Assembly (NCBI RefSeq): GCF_014873755.1
Contig: NZ_JADBEG010000001.1
Coordinates: 4,776,501 to 4,840,500, forward strand
DNA length: 64,000 nucleotides
Direction of reading: 5' to 3'
Source of the DNA: Amycolatopsis lexingtonensis
GTDB taxonomy: Bacteria; Actinomycetota; Actinomycetes; Mycobacteriales; Pseudonocardiaceae
Below, one piece after another: positions 52,854 to 63,706 of this stretch. Position 1 is the stretch's first letter, and the number at the start of each line of letters is the position of its first letter. The translations under genes and the position numbers were made by a program. Below the pieces are notes generated by a model. It searched no databases. It was not told the origin of the DNA and worked only from the letters and a program-made list of their open reading frames with translations.

Positions 52854-54107
52854 ATGCACCGGGGGTCACTCTTCCGCCACGCCGACTTCAGACGGCTCTT
52901 CGCCGGCGACACGGCCAGCCAGTTCGGCGTGTTCGTCGGGAACACCGCCGTCCCGCTGCTCGCGGCGGTCACGCTCGCCGCGACGCCGTTCGAGATGGGC
53001 CTGCTCACCGCGGCCGAGACGCTCGCCTTCCTGCTCATCGGGCTGCCCGCGGGCGTGTGGGTCGACCGGATGCGCCGCCGCCGGGTCATGCTCACCGCCG
53101 ACTTCACGCGGGCGGCGCTGCTGCTGAGCGTGCCGGTCGCCTGGTGGGCGGGGGTGCTGACGCTCGCCCAGCTGCTCGTCGTCGTGTTGTTCGTCGGCAT
53201 CGCGACGGTGTTCTTCGACATCGCCTACCAGTCGTACCTGCCCTCGCTCGTCGGCCGGGAGCACCTCCTCGAGGGCAACGCCAAGCTGCAGGCCGTCCAG
53301 TCGACCGCGCAGATCGCCGGGCCGAGCGCGGCCGGTGTCCTGGTCCAGCTCATCAGCGCGGCGAACACCGTGCTGATCACCAGCCTCGGCTTCCTGACGT
53401 CGGCGCTGTGCCTGCTGCGCATCCGTACGCGGGAACCGGCGCCGGAGCGCGACGGCCACGCCCGGCTGCTCCCACAGATCGCCGAGGGACTGCGGTTCGT
53501 CTTCTCCGACAAGCCGCTGCGCGCGATCGTGGGCACGACGGCGACGGCCAACTTCTTCGGCGGCGCGTTCGCCGCCGTGCAGGTGCTGTTCCTGACGCGG
53601 ACCGTCGGTCTGCCGCCGGCCGCGGTCGGCGTGCTGCTGGCGGTCGGCGGCGCGGGCGGCATCCTCGGCGCGCTCTGCTCGGCCGCGGTCACCCGGCGGC
53701 TCGGCCAGGCGCGGGCGATCTGGCTGGTCCCGCTGTTCACCTGGCCCGGTCACCTGCTGATCCCGCTCGCCGCACCGGACTGGCGGCTCGCTCTCGCCGG
53801 GTTCGGCCTCGTCGCCGGCGGGTTCGGGATCATCGTCTACAACGTCGCGCAGGTTTCGTACCGGCAGGCCATCTGCCCGGACCGGCTGCTGGGCCGGATG
53901 AACGCGAGCGTGCGGTTCGTCGTCTGGGGCACGCTGCCGCTCGGCGGGCTGCTCGGCGGCGCGCTCGGCGAAGGACTGGGGCTGCGCGGCGCGCTCTGGG
54001 TGGCGGTCGCCGGCGAGGTCGCCTCGGCGCTGTGGGTCGTCTGCTCGCCGCTGCGGCGCATGCGCGACCTGCCGACCGAAGCGAAAAGCGGTTCCGCCGC
54101 CACCTAG
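52854..54107 (+). CDS. Major facilitator superfamily exporter (DHA3-like)
   Basis: Membrane transporter of 417 residues with about twelve spans. Motif A-like loop GVWVDRMRRRRVM between helices 2 and 3, LPSLVGREHLLEGNAKLQ between helices 4 and 5 (typical of DHA3/macrolide-type exporters), and a second-half loop CSAAVTRRLGQAR. A drug or peptide substrate is plausible. It is regulated by the divergent ArsR-type protein and lies 9 bp before valS, with which it is probably cotranscribed. Confidence 0.9.
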   Translation: MHRGSLFRHADFRRLFAGDTASQFGVFVGNTAVPLLAAVTLAATPFEMGLLTAAETLAFLLIGLPAGVWVDRMRRRRVMLTADFTRAALLLSVPVAWWAGVLTLAQLLVVVLFVGIATVFFDIAYQSYLPSLVGREHLLEGNAKLQAVQSTAQIAGPSAAGVLVQLISAANTVLITSLGFLTSALCLLRIRTREPAPERDGHARLLPQIAEGLRFVFSDKPLRAIVGTTATANFFGGAFAAVQVLFLTRTVGLPPAAVGVLLAVGGAGGILGALCSAAVTRRLGQARAIWLVPLFTWPGHLLIPLAAPDWRLALAGFGLVAGGFGIIVYNVAQVSYRQAICPDRLLGRMNASVRFVVWGTLPLGGLLGGALGEGLGLRGALWVAVAGEVASALWVVCSPLRRMRDLPTEAKSGSAAT

Positions 54108-54116
54108 AGTTGGTTC

Positions 54117-56630
54117 ATGAATACTCCATACGAGCGCCCGCGAGTCCCGGACAAGGTCGGTGTCGACGGTCTGGAGGCCAAGTGGGTACCCGTATGGGAG
54201 TCCACCGGCGCCTACCGCTTCGACCGCACGAAGACCCGCGAAGAGGTCTACTCGATCGACACTCCCCCGCCGACGGTCAGCGGGTCGCTGCACATCGGGC
54301 ACGTCTTCTCCTTCACCCAAACCGACGTGCTGGCGCGGTTCAAGCGGATGCGCGGGTTCGAGGTGTTCTACCCGATGGGGTGGGACGACAACGGCCTGCC
54401 GACCGAACGCCGGGTGCAGAACCACTTCGGCGTCCGCTGCGAGCCTTCGCTGCCCTACGACCCGGATTTCCGGCCGCCGGAGAAGCCGGGCAAGGACGTC
54501 GTCGCGGTGTCGCGGCGGAACTTCGTCGAGCTGTGCGAAAAGCTGACCGAGACCGACGAAAAGGTCTTCGAACAGCTGTGGCGGCAGCTCGGGCTGTCGG
54601 TCGACTGGACGATGACCTACCAGACGATCGGGCACGACTCGCGGCTGATCTCGCAGCGCGCGTTCCTGCGCAACCTCGAGCGCGGCGAGGCGTACCAGGC
54701 CGAAGCACCGACGCTCTGGGACGTGTCGTTCCGCACCGCCGTCGCCCAGGCCGAACTGGAGGACCGCGAACGCCGGGGTGCCTTCCACGACCTCGCGTTC
54801 ACCGGGCCGGACGGCGCCGACGTCGTGATCGCGACGACCCGGCCGGAGCTGCTGCCCGCGTGCGTCGCGCTGGTGGCGCACCCGGACGACGAGCGGTTCG
54901 AGCCGTTGTTCGGGAAGACCGTGCGGACGCCGGTGTTCGGCGTCGAGGTGCCCGTGGTGGCGCACCACCTCGCCGATCCTGAAAAGGGGCGCGGCATCGC
55001 GATGGTGTGCACCTTCGGCGACACCACGGACGTCACGTGGTGGCGCGAGCTGCGGCTGGCCACGCGGGTGGTGCTGGGCCGGGACGGGCGGTTCCTGCCG
55101 GACGCGCCGGCCGGCGTGCCCGCCGAGGCGTACGCGCCGCTCGTGGGCAAGACCGTCCACACGGGACGCGAGATCATGGTCCGGCTGCTGCGCGAAGCCG
55201 GTGCGCTGCGCGGTGAGCCGCGGCCGATCACGCACGCGGTGAAGTTCTACGAAAAGGGCGACAAGCCACTGGAAATCGTCGCGAGCCGGCAGTGGTACCT
55301 GCGCAACGGCGGCAACGACTCCGCCTTCCGGGAGAAGATGCTGGCCCGCGGCGAGGAACTGAACTGGGTGCCGAAACACATGCGCGTCCGGTACTCGTCG
55401 TGGGTGGAAAACCTCGCCGGGGACTGGCTGGTCAGCCGCCAGCGGTTCTTCGGCGTGCCGATCCCGCTGTGGTACCGGCTCGACGCGCACGGCGAGCCGG
55501 ACTACGACGCCCGCCTGCTGCCGGAAGACCTGCCGGTCGACCCGAGCAGCGACGTCCCGCCCGGGTTCACCGAGGACCAGCGCGGCGTGCCCGGCGGGTT
55601 CGTCGCCGAAGCCGACGTGATGGACACGTGGGCGACGTCGTCGCTGACGCCGCAGATCGTCGGCCGGTGGAGCGTCGACGACGACCTGTTTTCGCGCGTG
55701 TTCCCGATGGACCTGCGGCCGCAGGCCCACGAGATCATCCGCACCTGGCTGTTTTCGACGGCGGTGCGCGCGGAGCTGGAGCACGGCGTGCTGCCGTGGC
55801 GGGCGGCGTCGATCGCGGGCTGGGTGCTCGACCCCGACCGCAAGAAGATGTCGAAGTCCAAGGGCAACGTGACGATCCCGGTGGACCTGCTGGAGCGGTT
55901 CGGCTCGGACGCCGTGCGGTACTGGGCGTCGAGCGCGCGCCCGGGCGTCGACACGGCGGTGGACGAAGGCCAGATGAAGGTCGGCCGCCGCCTGGCGACG
56001 AAGCTGCTGAACGCGAGCCGGTTCGTATTGGGCCTCGGCGTGCCGTCGCCGGACGCGGTGGCCACCGAACCCCTGGACCGGGCGCTGCTGGCGGCACTGG
56101 CCGTCGTCGTCGAGCAGGCGACCGCGGCGCTGGAGGCGCTGGACTACGCGCGGGCGCTGCAGGTGACGGAGACGTTCTTCTGGACGTTCTGCGACGACTA
56201 CGTCGAGCTGGTGAAGGGCCGCGCGTACGGCGACCTCGGCCCGGCCGAAGCAGCTTCGGCGCAGGCGGCGCTGGTGACGGCGTTGTCGGCGGTGCTGCGG
56301 CTGTTCGCGCCGTTCCTGCCGTTCGCGGCGGAGGAGGTGTGGTCGTGGTGGCAGGAGGGCTCGGTGCACCGGGCTTCGTGGCCTGCCCTCGAGCCGGTCG
56401 ACGGTGACCCGGAGCTGCTCACCCTGGCCGGCGAGGTGATCGCGGCGGTGCGGCGGGCGAAGACGGACGCGAAGGTGTCTATGCGCACCGCCGTCGAGAC
56501 GCTGACCGTGACGGGACCGGCCGAGCTGCTGGCCCGGTTCGCGGACATCCAGGCGGACATCCGCGTCGCGGGTGCGATCACTGCGGTGGAGACGCGCGAA
56601 GGCGAGTTCGCGGTGGAAGCGAAGATCTGA
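54117..56630 (+). CDS. valS: Valyl-tRNA synthetase of the archaeal/Rickettsia type
   Basis: Class I aminoacyl-tRNA synthetase charging tRNA-Val, 837 residues. HIGH at 59-62 ([16 protein letters not shown]), editing domain in the middle ([20 protein letters not shown]), [35 protein letters not shown] and KMSKS at 577-581. These blocks match the form found in archaea and Rickettsia; the C-terminal coiled-coil tRNA-binding arm of the common bacterial enzyme is missing. It lies in an operon-like block with an MFS exporter and ArsR-type regulator, so it could be either the only ValRS or an auxiliary, resistant copy. Confidence 0.92.
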   Translation: MNTPYERPRVPDKVGVDGLEAKWVPVWESTGAYRFDRTKTREEVYSIDTPPPTVSGSLHIGHVFSFTQTDVLARFKRMRGFEVFYPMGWDDNGLPTERRVQNHFGVRCEPSLPYDPDFRPPEKPGKDVVAVSRRNFVELCEKLTETDEKVFEQLWRQLGLSVDWTMTYQTIGHDSRLISQRAFLRNLERGEAYQAEAPTLWDVSFRTAVAQAELEDRERRGAFHDLAFTGPDGADVVIATTRPELLPACVALVAHPDDERFEPLFGKTVRTPVFGVEVPVVAHHLADPEKGRGIAMVCTFGDTTDVTWWRELRLATRVVLGRDGRFLPDAPAGVPAEAYAPLVGKTVHTGREIMVRLLREAGALRGEPRPITHAVKFYEKGDKPLEIVASRQWYLRNGGNDSAFREKMLARGEELNWVPKHMRVRYSSWVENLAGDWLVSRQRFFGVPIPLWYRLDAHGEPDYDARLLPEDLPVDPSSDVPPGFTEDQRGVPGGFVAEADVMDTWATSSLTPQIVGRWSVDDDLFSRVFPMDLRPQAHEIIRTWLFSTAVRAELEHGVLPWRAASIAGWVLDPDRKKMSKSKGNVTIPVDLLERFGSDAVRYWASSARPGVDTAVDEGQMKVGRRLATKLLNASRFVLGLGVPSPDAVATEPLDRALLAALAVVVEQATAALEALDYARALQVTETFFWTFCDDYVELVKGRAYGDLGPAEAASAQAALVTALSAVLRLFAPFLPFAAEEVWSWWQEGSVHRASWPALEPVDGDPELLTLAGEVIAAVRRAKTDAKVSMRTAVETLTVTGPAELLARFADIQADIRVAGAITAVETREGEFAVEAKI

Positions 56631-56636
56631 CGCCGG

Positions 56637-56665
56637 GGGCCGCCGTCAGGAACCGGCGGCGGCCC
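56637..56665. terminator. Hairpin between convergent valS and dapF
   Basis: GGGCCGCCG (56637-56645) pairs with CGGCGGCCC (56657-56665) around eleven bases. The right arm lies in the dapF 3' end. Confidence 0.55.
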
Positions 56666-57473
56666 ACCAGGCTTCGTCGATCTCGCCGCGGGCCACGATC
56701 TCCGCCGGGCCCGACAGCGTCGACGCGCCGCGCGACACCGTCACCTCCACCCGGCCGCCCGGGATGTCCACTGTGGACGAACCCGTGTCGGTCCCGGCCA
56801 GGTGGAACGCGGCCGCGACCGCGGCGACCGTGCCGGTGCCGCACGCGCGCGTCTCCCCCACGCCGCGTTCGTGCACCCGCATCCGCAGGGCGCCTTCGCC
56901 GAGGCGGTTGACGAACTCGAGGTTCACGCCGTGGGGGAAGAAGTCGTGGTCGAAGTCGGGCTGGTCGCGCAGGTCGAGGTCCGCGACGTCGTCGTCGAGC
57001 ACCGACACCAGGTGCGGGTTGCCGACGTTCACCGCGACGCCCGAGAACGGGCGGCCGGCCACCACCGTGACCGAGGTGCCGGTGATCGTCGCCGGCCCCA
57101 TCTGGACGGTCACCGACCGGTCCGGGTGCACCACCAGGGGGCGGTCGCCGGCGCGGGTGCCGATGACGAACTCGCCCTCGGCCGCCAGGCCCGCTTCGAC
57201 GAGGTAGCGCGCGAAGACGCGCGTGCCGTTGCCGCACATCTCCGCGATCGAGCCGTCGGCGTTGCGGTAGTCCATGAACCACTCGCCCGCGGACGGCTCG
57301 TCGAGCGCGGCGGCGCGGACGACGCGCAGCACGCCGTCGGCCCCGAGGCCGCGGCGGCGGTCGCACAGCGCGGCGACCCTCGCTTCGGTCAGCTCGAGGC
57401 GGCCCGCCGGATCGGGGAGCAGCACGAAGTCGTTCTGCGTGCCGTGCCCCTTGAGGAACTCGATTCCGCCCAT
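56646..57473 (-). CDS. dapF: Diaminopimelate epimerase
   Basis: Converts LL- to meso-diaminopimelate for lysine and peptidoglycan synthesis; 275 residues, two mirror-image domains. Catalytic cysteines C80 ([15 protein letters not shown]) and C211 ([12 protein letters not shown]) are present, as is HGTQNDFV near the N-terminus. ATG at 57473 lies 10 bp after the miaA stop; no clear ribosome binding site, so coupling to miaA is likely. The same miaA-dapF order is found in mycobacteria. Confidence 0.95.
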   Translation of the reverse strand: MGGIEFLKGHGTQNDFVLLPDPAGRLELTEARVAALCDRRRGLGADGVLRVVRAAALDEPSAGEWFMDYRNADGSIAEMCGNGTRVFARYLVEAGLAAEGEFVIGTRAGDRPLVVHPDRSVTVQMGPATITGTSVTVVAGRPFSGVAVNVGNPHLVSVLDDDVADLDLRDQPDFDHDFFPHGVNLEFVNRLGEGALRMRVHERGVGETRACGTGTVAAVAAAFHLAGTDTGSSTVDIPGGRVEVTVSRGASTLSGPAEIVARGEIDEAWWAAAGS

Positions 57474-57483
57474 AGGGGCAAGA

Positions 57484-58395
57484 TTACCGGCCCAGGGTAT
57501 CCAGGACGCGCGCGGCCAGCCCGGGATCGGCGCCACCGAACCAGTGGATCCGCTGGTCGCGCCGGAACCAGGAACGTTGCTTCCGGACGAAGCGCCGCGT
57601 CGCCTGCGCGGTCGCCGCGGCGGCCGCTTCGAAGTCGCCGTCCCCGTCCAGTTCGGCGAGCACCTGCTGGTAGCCGAGCGCCCGCGCCGCCGTCTTGCCT
57701 TCGCGCAGGCCGCGCTTCTCGAGCTCGCGCACTTCGTCGACGAGCCCGGCCTCGAACATCCGCCGGACGCGCTCGTTCACCCGCTCGTCGAGCTCCTCCG
57801 GCTCCCGGTCGACGCCGATCAGGACCGTGCCGTAGCGGGCGGGCCCGGGCTTGGGCAGGTTCGCCGAGAACGGCTCGCCGGTGATCTCGATGACTTCGAG
57901 GGCGCGCACGATCCGCCGGGTGTTCGTCGGCAGGATCGCCGCCGCGGCGGCCGGATCGCGTTCACCCAGCCGGGTGTACAACGCGGGGGTGCCGAGCTGC
58001 TCCGCTTCCGCGTCCAGCCGGGCCCGAACCGCCGGGTCGGTGCCCGGGAACCGCAGGTCGTCGAGCACGGCCTGGACGTACAGGCCGGACCCGCCGGTCA
58101 GCACCGGCACCCGGCCGGCGGCCAGGAGCCGCTCGATCTCGGCGCGCGCGTGGCGCTGGTAGGCGGCGACCGACGCCGTCTCGGTCACGTCCAGCACGTC
58201 GAGCAGGTGGTGCGGGACGCCGCGGCGCTCGGCTTCGGTGGCTTTCGCGGTGCCGATGTCCATGCCGCGGTAGAGCTGCAGCGCGTCGGCGTTGACGACT
58301 TCGCCGCCGAGTTCGAGGGCCAGCTCCACGGCGAGCGCGGTCTTGCCGGTGGCCGTCGGCCCGACCACCGCGACCGGGACGATCTGGCTGTTCAC
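57484..58395 (-). CDS. miaA: tRNA dimethylallyltransferase
   Basis: Adds a dimethylallyl group to A37 of tRNAs reading UNN codons; 303 residues. P-loop GPTATGKT at 12-19, [17 protein letters not shown] (substrate loop), [13 protein letters not shown], and the C-terminal [15 protein letters not shown] tRNA-binding stretch. GTG start. MiaB at 60971 acts next on the same base (methylthiolation), so the window encodes both steps. Confidence 0.95.
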   Translation of the reverse strand: MNSQIVPVAVVGPTATGKTALAVELALELGGEVVNADALQLYRGMDIGTAKATEAERRGVPHHLLDVLDVTETASVAAYQRHARAEIERLLAAGRVPVLTGGSGLYVQAVLDDLRFPGTDPAVRARLDAEAEQLGTPALYTRLGERDPAAAAAILPTNTRRIVRALEVIEITGEPFSANLPKPGPARYGTVLIGVDREPEELDERVNERVRRMFEAGLVDEVRELEKRGLREGKTAARALGYQQVLAELDGDGDFEAAAAATAQATRRFVRKQRSWFRRDQRIHWFGGADPGLAARVLDTLGR

Positions 58396-58614
58396 GGCGG
58401 CTGACGATACCGGCGGCCCGACACGGAGCGTCCACCGGAAGTAGGATCACGAGCTTCGAGTGGCTCATCCAGTACCACGGTGCGCGCTGAGCTGCTTGAA
58501 TGCCGCGTGGGGGCCGTAGCATCCGAGCACGGCCCGTGACGACCGCATTACCCGGCCCCGCTTACGCGGCGGGGCGCCCGCGCGAGCGGGCGTACAGGCG
58601 ATAAGGAGCCTGCG

Positions 58615-59928
58615 ATGGCCCAGGAGAACACTTCCACCGGTACCCCGGCCCCGCACCCGGTGCCGCACGCGCTGCACGCCGGGCACGCCGCCCCGCCCGT
58701 GCCGCCCGCCGAGCCCACGCCCGCCACCTGGGGCCGGATCGACGACGAGGGGACCGTTTACGTCATCACCGCCGAGGGTGAACGCGCGGTCGGCGTCTGG
58801 CAGGCCGGGAGCCCGGACGAGGGCCTGGTGCACTACGCCCGCCGCTTCGACGACGTGCGCACCGAGGTCGAGCTGCTGGAGACCCGGCTGATCTCCGGGG
58901 CCGGCGACCCGAAGCACGCGCTGTCGAGCGCCACCCAGATCCGGGACGGCCTGGCCGAGTCCGCCGTGGTCGGCGACCTGGCCGCGCTCGCCGCGCGCCT
59001 CGAGTACGTCATCGCGCACGCCGAGAAGGCACTGGCCAGCGCGAAGGCGGAACGCGAAGAGGCACGGGCCGCCGCGGTCGCGCGCAAGCAGGAACTGGCC
59101 GAGGAGGCCGAGAAGATCGCCGCCGAATCCACCCAGTGGAAGGCGGCGGGCGACCGGCTGCGCTCGATCCTGGACGAGTGGAAGACGGTCAAGGGCGTCG
59201 ACCGCAAGACCGACGACGAGCTGTGGAAGCGGTTCTCGAAAGCCCGCGAGGCGTTCAACCGCCGCCGCGGCTCGCACTTCGCCGAGCTCGACAAGCAGCG
59301 CGCGTCGGCCAAGCAGCGCAAGGAAGAACTCATCGCCGAGGCCGAGGCCATCAGCGAGTCCGAGGACTGGGGCGAGACCGCCGGCCGCTACAAGGACCTG
59401 ATGACCGAGTGGAAGGCGGCCGGCCGGGCGCCGAAGGACAGCGACGAGGCGCTGTGGCAGCGCTTCCGCGCGGCGCAGGACAAGTTCTTCGCCCGCCGCT
59501 CGGCGGTGTTCTCCGAGCGCGATGCCGAGTTCTCCCAGAACGCGGCCCGCAAGGAAGAACTCCTCATCGAGGCCGAGAAGATCGACGCGGCGGCCAACCT
59601 GGAAGCGGCGAAGGGCGCGCTGCGCAAGATCCAGGAGCAGTGGGACGAGATCGGCAAGGTCCCGCGCGAGCGCATCCGCGAGCTCGACGGCCGGCTGAAG
59701 GCGGTCCAGGACGCGGTGAAGGCGGCGGAGGACACCCGCTGGCGCCGCACGGACCCGGAGGCCCAGGCCCGCGCGGCGCAGTTCCGCGAGCGCGTCGAGC
59801 AGTTCGAGTCCCAGGCCGCCAAGGCCCGCGCCGCGGGTGACGAGCGCCGGGCGAAGAAGGCCGACGAGCAGGCCGCGCAGTGGCGTGAATGGCTGCAGGC
59901 CGCGGAAGCCGCGATCGCCGACCGCTGA
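58615..59928 (+). CDS. DUF349-domain coiled-coil protein
   Basis: Cytoplasmic protein of 437 residues. A Pro/His-rich N-terminus (1-35) is followed by a small beta segment and three helical DUF349 repeats (about 160-230, 235-305, 310-385; each with a W..[AL]G..[PK]K-type turn, for example STQWKAAGDRLRSILDEWKT). The C-terminal helix is Ala/Arg/Glu-rich. It corresponds to Rv2731. Function unknown; E. coli YbaB-like roles are not supported. ATG with AAGGAG six bases upstream. Confidence 0.88.
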   Translation: MAQENTSTGTPAPHPVPHALHAGHAAPPVPPAEPTPATWGRIDDEGTVYVITAEGERAVGVWQAGSPDEGLVHYARRFDDVRTEVELLETRLISGAGDPKHALSSATQIRDGLAESAVVGDLAALAARLEYVIAHAEKALASAKAEREEARAAAVARKQELAEEAEKIAAESTQWKAAGDRLRSILDEWKTVKGVDRKTDDELWKRFSKAREAFNRRRGSHFAELDKQRASAKQRKEELIAEAEAISESEDWGETAGRYKDLMTEWKAAGRAPKDSDEALWQRFRAAQDKFFARRSAVFSERDAEFSQNAARKEELLIEAEKIDAAANLEAAKGALRKIQEQWDEIGKVPRERIRELDGRLKAVQDAVKAAEDTRWRRTDPEAQARAAQFRERVEQFESQAAKARAAGDERRAKKADEQAAQWREWLQAAEAAIADR

Positions 59929-59940
59929 GGCACCCGAGCC

Positions 59941-59972
59941 GAAGGCCCCCTCGCTCCGGTGAGGGGGCCTTC
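59941..59972 (+). terminator. Strong intrinsic terminator after the DUF349 gene
   Basis: GAAGGCCCCCTC and GAGGGGGCCTTC are perfect 12-base arms around an eight-base loop, 12 bp after the stop codon. No T-run, as is usual in high-GC actinomycetes. Confidence 0.85.
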
Positions 59973-60075
59973 GTCGGTAATCGGAGGGTTAACGCGTCAC
60001 CCGAAGCGGTGTGACCGGCTGCACGGCCAGGTGGCTTAGGGCGCTTTCCGCGTCCGGCGGTGCTCCACTTCGATC

Positions 60076-60504
60076 ATGAGCAAGCCATCGAACTTCGTGT
60101 CCGCACTGGTCGTCGCCTGCACCGTCGCGCTCGCCGCCCCGACCGTCGCGCTGGCGGCGACCGGGCCCGCGCCGGCCGCGGTCCAGGGCAAGAAGCACAA
60201 GGCCAAGGTCGAGGCCAAGGTCGAAAAGAACCGCGTCAAGGTCGGCGAAGAGACGAAGATCAAGGGCTCGTTCGCCGATCTAGGCGGACTGGAGAGCGTC
60301 GCCGGGGGCGAGCCGGTGATCGTCCAGCAGCTGCAGGCCGGCGTCTGGGTGAACCTCAGCACCTCGACCTGCCGGCCGAACGGCGGTTTCGTGTTCAGCC
60401 TGAGCTTCAGCGTCCGGGCCACCCTGACGCTGCGCGTCTACCACCCGGAGACCGAGCTCTACGTCAGCGCGGTCTCCAGCGTGATCGGCCTGGTGGTGAT
60501 CTAG
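60076..60504 (+). CDS. Small secreted protein of unknown function
   Basis: Protein of 142 residues with a clear Sec signal peptide (about 1-27, FVSALVVACTVALAAPTVALA). The mature part starts with a Lys-rich stretch (KKHKAKVEAKVEKNRVKV) followed by a beta-sandwich-like domain (VKVGEETKIKGSFADLGGLE; VQQLQAGVWVNLSTSTCRP) that resembles bacterial Ig-like folds. One Cys only. It is not present at this place in M. tuberculosis. The stop overlaps the convergent membrane gene by 4 bp. No function can be assigned. Confidence 0.75.
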   Translation: MSKPSNFVSALVVACTVALAAPTVALAATGPAPAAVQGKKHKAKVEAKVEKNRVKVGEETKIKGSFADLGGLESVAGGEPVIVQQLQAGVWVNLSTSTCRPNGGFVFSLSFSVRATLTLRVYHPETELYVSAVSSVIGLVVI

Positions 60505-60974
60505 GCGCGGGAGAACGCCGTGCGCATCCACTGCACGGCCAGGCAGATCATCGCGAGCCAGGCGATGATCAAGCCGATCCCGGGTCCGCCGCCCGCGGCC
60601 CCGCTGGCGTGCGACGACTGCTGCGACCAGATGGCCAGCAGCCCGTCCACCGAAGCGAACCAGCCGCCGGCGGCGCACACCCAGGCCAGCCACCACCGGC
60701 GCGTCACCAGCGCCACCGCCGAGGCGAGGATGCCGACGCCGGTCGACGTCGCCGCGAACAGCTGCGGGATGCCGCCGCCCTCGCCGGCCAGCACCTGCCA
60801 GCCCGCGTGCTCGCCGACCCACGGCAGAAGCAGGCAGACCAGCAGCACGAACGAGAACACGGCGATGGTGAACCCGCGCCGGCCCAGCTCCACCGTGCGG
60901 GACGCGTGCTCGCCCGCTTCGTCGATCTCGGCGGCCAGTTCGGCCAGGTCACCGTTGCCCTGGGGCTCGGTCAC
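60501..60974 (-). CDS. Four-span membrane protein (Rv2732c-like)
   Basis: Membrane protein of 157 residues with an acidic N-terminal helix (1-30) and four hydrophobic spans (about 38-57, 78-92, 96-112, 130-150). GTG start overlapping the miaB stop as GTGA, so translation is coupled. The same miaB-membrane protein pairing exists in M. tuberculosis (Rv2733c-Rv2732c). Function unknown. Confidence 0.85.
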   Translation of the reverse strand: MTEPQGNGDLAELAAEIDEAGEHASRTVELGRRGFTIAVFSFVLLVCLLLPWVGEHAGWQVLAGEGGGIPQLFAATSTGVGILASAVALVTRRWWLAWVCAAGGWFASVDGLLAIWSQQSSHASGAAGGGPGIGLIIAWLAMICLAVQWMRTAFSRA

Positions 60975-62464
60975 AGCGCACACCCACTCACCGGTTCGGG
61001 CCGGGCGGCCGGGGCACCGAAGCCCGGCAGGCCCAGCGTGACACCGCTCGTCTTCGGCCGCAGCCCGGCCTCCGCGTTGTCGCCGGCGCGGGTCCGCCGG
61101 TGCGACAGCAGGTCGCCGTCCGCGACCAGGTGGTGCGGCGCGCCGTAGGTGACGACCGTCTCGACGACGTCACCCGGGCGCACCGAGCGGTCGACGCGGT
61201 CACCGGCCGGCGTGAAGTGCACCAGCCGTCCGTCGCGGGCGCGGCCGCTCATCCGGTGCGTCTCGGCGTCCTTGCGCCCCTCGCCCGCGGCGACGAGCAG
61301 CTCGACCTTGCGGCCGACGATCTTCTTGTTCTCTTCCCACGAGATCGCGTTCTGCAGCTCCACCAGGCGTTCGTAGCGCTCCTGCACGACGGCCTTGGGC
61401 AGCTGGCCGTCCATCGTGGCGGCCGGCGTGCCGGGGCGCTTCGAGTACTGGAAGGTGAACGCGCTGGAGAACCGCGCCTGCTCGACGACGTCCAGCGTGG
61501 CCTGGAAGTCCTCCTCGGTCTCCCCGGGGAAGCCGACGATGATGTCGGTGGTGATCGCGGCGTCCGGCATGGCCGCGCGGACCTCGTCGAGGATCTTCAG
61601 GAAGCGCGCCGAGCGGTAGGACCGCTTCATCTCGCGCAGCACCCGGTCCGACCCGGACTGCAGCGGCATGTGCAGCTGGTGGCAGACGTTCGGGGTCTCG
61701 GCCATGGCGTCGATCACGTCCGAGGTGAACGCGGCGGGGTGCGGCGAGGTGAAGCGCACGCGCTCCAGCCCGTCGATGCCGCCGGCCGCGCGCAGCAGCT
61801 TCCCGAACGCGAGCCGGTCGCCGAACTCGACGCCGTACGAGTTGACGTTCTGCCCGAGCAGGGTGACTTCGAGCACGCCCTCGGCGACGAGCGCCTCGAC
61901 CTCGGCGAGGATCTCGCCGGGCCGGCGGTCGCGCTCCTTGCCGCGCAGGGCGGGCACGATGCAGAAGGTGCAGGTGTTGTTGCACCCCACCGAAACGGAC
62001 ACCCAGCTCGCGTAGGACGACTCGCGGCGCGCGGGCAGCGTGGAGGGGAAGGTCTCGAGGGATTCGAGGATCTCGACCTCGGCCTCGGCGTTGTGCCGGG
62101 CGCGCTCGAGCAGCGTCGGCAGCGACCCGATGTTGTGCGTCCCGAAGACGACGTCCACCCAGGGCGCGCGCTTGACGATCTCCCCGCGGTCCTTCTGCGC
62201 CAGGCACCCCCCGACGGCAATCTGCAGGTCCGGGTTGGCGACCTTGTCCGGCCGCAGGTGCCCGAGGGTGCCGTACAGCTTGTTGTCCGCGTTCTCCCGC
62301 ACGGCGCAGGTGTTGAACACGATCAAGTCGGGCTTGGCCCCGTCCGCGACGGGCGCGTACCCGGCGTCTTCGAGCTGGCCGGCGAGCCGCTCGGAGTCGT
62401 GCACGTTCATCTGGCAGCCGAAGGTGCGGATCTGGTACGCCCTGGGTGCCTGGTTCTCGGTCAT
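60971..62464 (-). CDS. miaB: tRNA-2-methylthio-N6-dimethylallyladenosine synthase
   Basis: Radical-SAM enzyme of 497 residues that adds a methylthio group to i6A37 of tRNA. Auxiliary 4Fe-4S cluster ligands C17, C53 and C87 in the MTTase domain; radical-SAM cluster ligands C161, C165 and C168 (CNNTCTFC); C-terminal TRAM domain (about 375-440), then an extra tail of about 55 residues. ATG at 62464. It acts after MiaA (57484). Confidence 0.95.
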   Translation of the reverse strand: MTENQAPRAYQIRTFGCQMNVHDSERLAGQLEDAGYAPVADGAKPDLIVFNTCAVRENADNKLYGTLGHLRPDKVANPDLQIAVGGCLAQKDRGEIVKRAPWVDVVFGTHNIGSLPTLLERARHNAEAEVEILESLETFPSTLPARRESSYASWVSVSVGCNNTCTFCIVPALRGKERDRRPGEILAEVEALVAEGVLEVTLLGQNVNSYGVEFGDRLAFGKLLRAAGGIDGLERVRFTSPHPAAFTSDVIDAMAETPNVCHQLHMPLQSGSDRVLREMKRSYRSARFLKILDEVRAAMPDAAITTDIIVGFPGETEEDFQATLDVVEQARFSSAFTFQYSKRPGTPAATMDGQLPKAVVQERYERLVELQNAISWEENKKIVGRKVELLVAAGEGRKDAETHRMSGRARDGRLVHFTPAGDRVDRSVRPGDVVETVVTYGAPHHLVADGDLLSHRRTRAGDNAEAGLRPKTSGVTLGLPGFGAPAARPEPVSGCAL

Positions 62465-62499
62465 CGCCCACCAGGGTAGACCTGCCCCCACCTGCGTCT

Positions 62500-62595
62500 T
62501 GGCTTCCCCTCCCGGGTCCGGCCGTCGCCGACTTCCCGGCCGACGACCACTGGGCGTTCTTCCCGAAGCCCTACCGCGTGCTGACCTCCGGCTGA
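62500..62595 (+). pseudogene. Possible C-terminal gene remnant on the plus strand
   Basis: Between miaB and the FAD monooxygenase the plus strand reads [20 protein letters not shown] and then G and a stop at 62593-62595, with codon use like a real gene, but there is no start or upstream domain. It overlaps the monooxygenase 3' end. I do not recognise the family; it could also be chance. Confidence 0.3.
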
Positions 62596-63695
62596 GCCAG
62601 CAGGGCGACCATGCCGTGCGGCGCGTCGGCGCCGAACATGACTTCGTAGATGTCTTCGTCCGCGGCCTCGGCGGCCGCGCGTTCGACCATGCGCCGCTCG
62701 TACTCCGCGAGCGCGGTCTCGACGTCGTCCCGGTGCGCGGCAAGGGTTTCCCCGAGTTCGGCGCCGTCCAGCATGGCCAGGTTGGCGCCTTCGCCGTTCG
62801 GGGGCAGGAGGTGGGCGGCGTCGCCGAGCAGGGTCACCCCCGGCACGCGCTGCCAGCGGTGCCCGGCCGGGAGCGTGTGGAGACGGCGCAGCACCGGCGG
62901 GGTGTCGCTCGCGGTGATCAGCGCGGTGAGCTCGGGGGCCCAGCCGTCGAATTCCCCGGCGACGCGCGCGGTCACCGCGGCGGGATCGAGGCCGGCGAGC
63001 CAGTCCTCGGGCTTCCGCAGCTGCGCGTACGTGTGCAGGGTCCCGCCGCTCTCCCGGTGGGCGAGGATCCCCTGGCCCGGCGCGAGCGCGAACAGCGATC
63101 CGGCGCCGACCGCGGCCGCGGCGGCCGGGTGGCGGGTGTCGGCGTCGAAGAGGAACGTCTCGACGACCGAAATCCCGACGTACCGGGGAGTGGCGGCCGA
63201 CAGCAGCGACCGCACCCGTGACCACGCGCCGTCCGCGCCGACCAGCAGGCTCGTGGTGACACGGGAGCCGTCGGCGAAGCCCACCTCGTGCCGGCCGCCA
63301 CCGAGCGCCCGGACGCCGACGGCCTTGTGCCCCCACCGGACGGCGTCCGGCGGCAGCGCGTCGAGCAGCAACTGTCGCAGGTCGCCGCGCTGCACCTCGG
63401 GCCGCTCGCCGGTGCCGTCGTCGGGCCGGTCGAGCAGCACGGTGCCCGCCCGGTCGAGGACCCGGTAGGACTCGCGGCCGGGCAGGACGAGCGCGCGGAA
63501 CCCCTCGGTCAAACCCGCGGCTTCGAGCGCGCGCTGCCCGTTCCACGGGTGGATGTCGAGCATCCCGCCCTGACGGCGGGCGGCCGGCGAGGGCTCCGCT
63601 TCGTGGACCGTTACGGGAATGCCGTGCCGGTGCAGCACGTTGGCCAGCACGAGACCGCCCAGGCCCGCTCCGATGATCGTGACTTCTTCGCGCAT
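62571..63695 (-). CDS. FAD-dependent monooxygenase (TetX/PHBH-like)
   Basis: Flavoprotein of 374 residues. FAD/NAD motif [17 protein letters not shown] near the N-terminus (about 9-25), middle [10 protein letters not shown] (the DG motif), and the second FAD motif [20 protein letters not shown] at about 300-320. Related enzymes hydroxylate aromatic compounds or inactivate tetracyclines; the substrate is unknown. ATG at 63695 with AAGGAG upstream. It is divergent from a TetR gene with two operators between them, so it is probably induced by its substrate. Confidence 0.9.
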   Translation of the reverse strand: MREEVTIIGAGLGGLVLANVLHRHGIPVTVHEAEPSPAARRQGGMLDIHPWNGQRALEAAGLTEGFRALVLPGRESYRVLDRAGTVLLDRPDDGTGERPEVQRGDLRQLLLDALPPDAVRWGHKAVGVRALGGGRHEVGFADGSRVTTSLLVGADGAWSRVRSLLSAATPRYVGISVVETFLFDADTRHPAAAAAVGAGSLFALAPGQGILAHRESGGTLHTYAQLRKPEDWLAGLDPAAVTARVAGEFDGWAPELTALITASDTPPVLRRLHTLPAGHRWQRVPGVTLLGDAAHLLPPNGEGANLAMLDGAELGETLAAHRDDVETALAEYERRMVERAAAEAADEDIYEVMFGADAPHGMVALLAQPEVSTR

Positions 63696-63706
63696 GGTGC
63701 TCCTTC

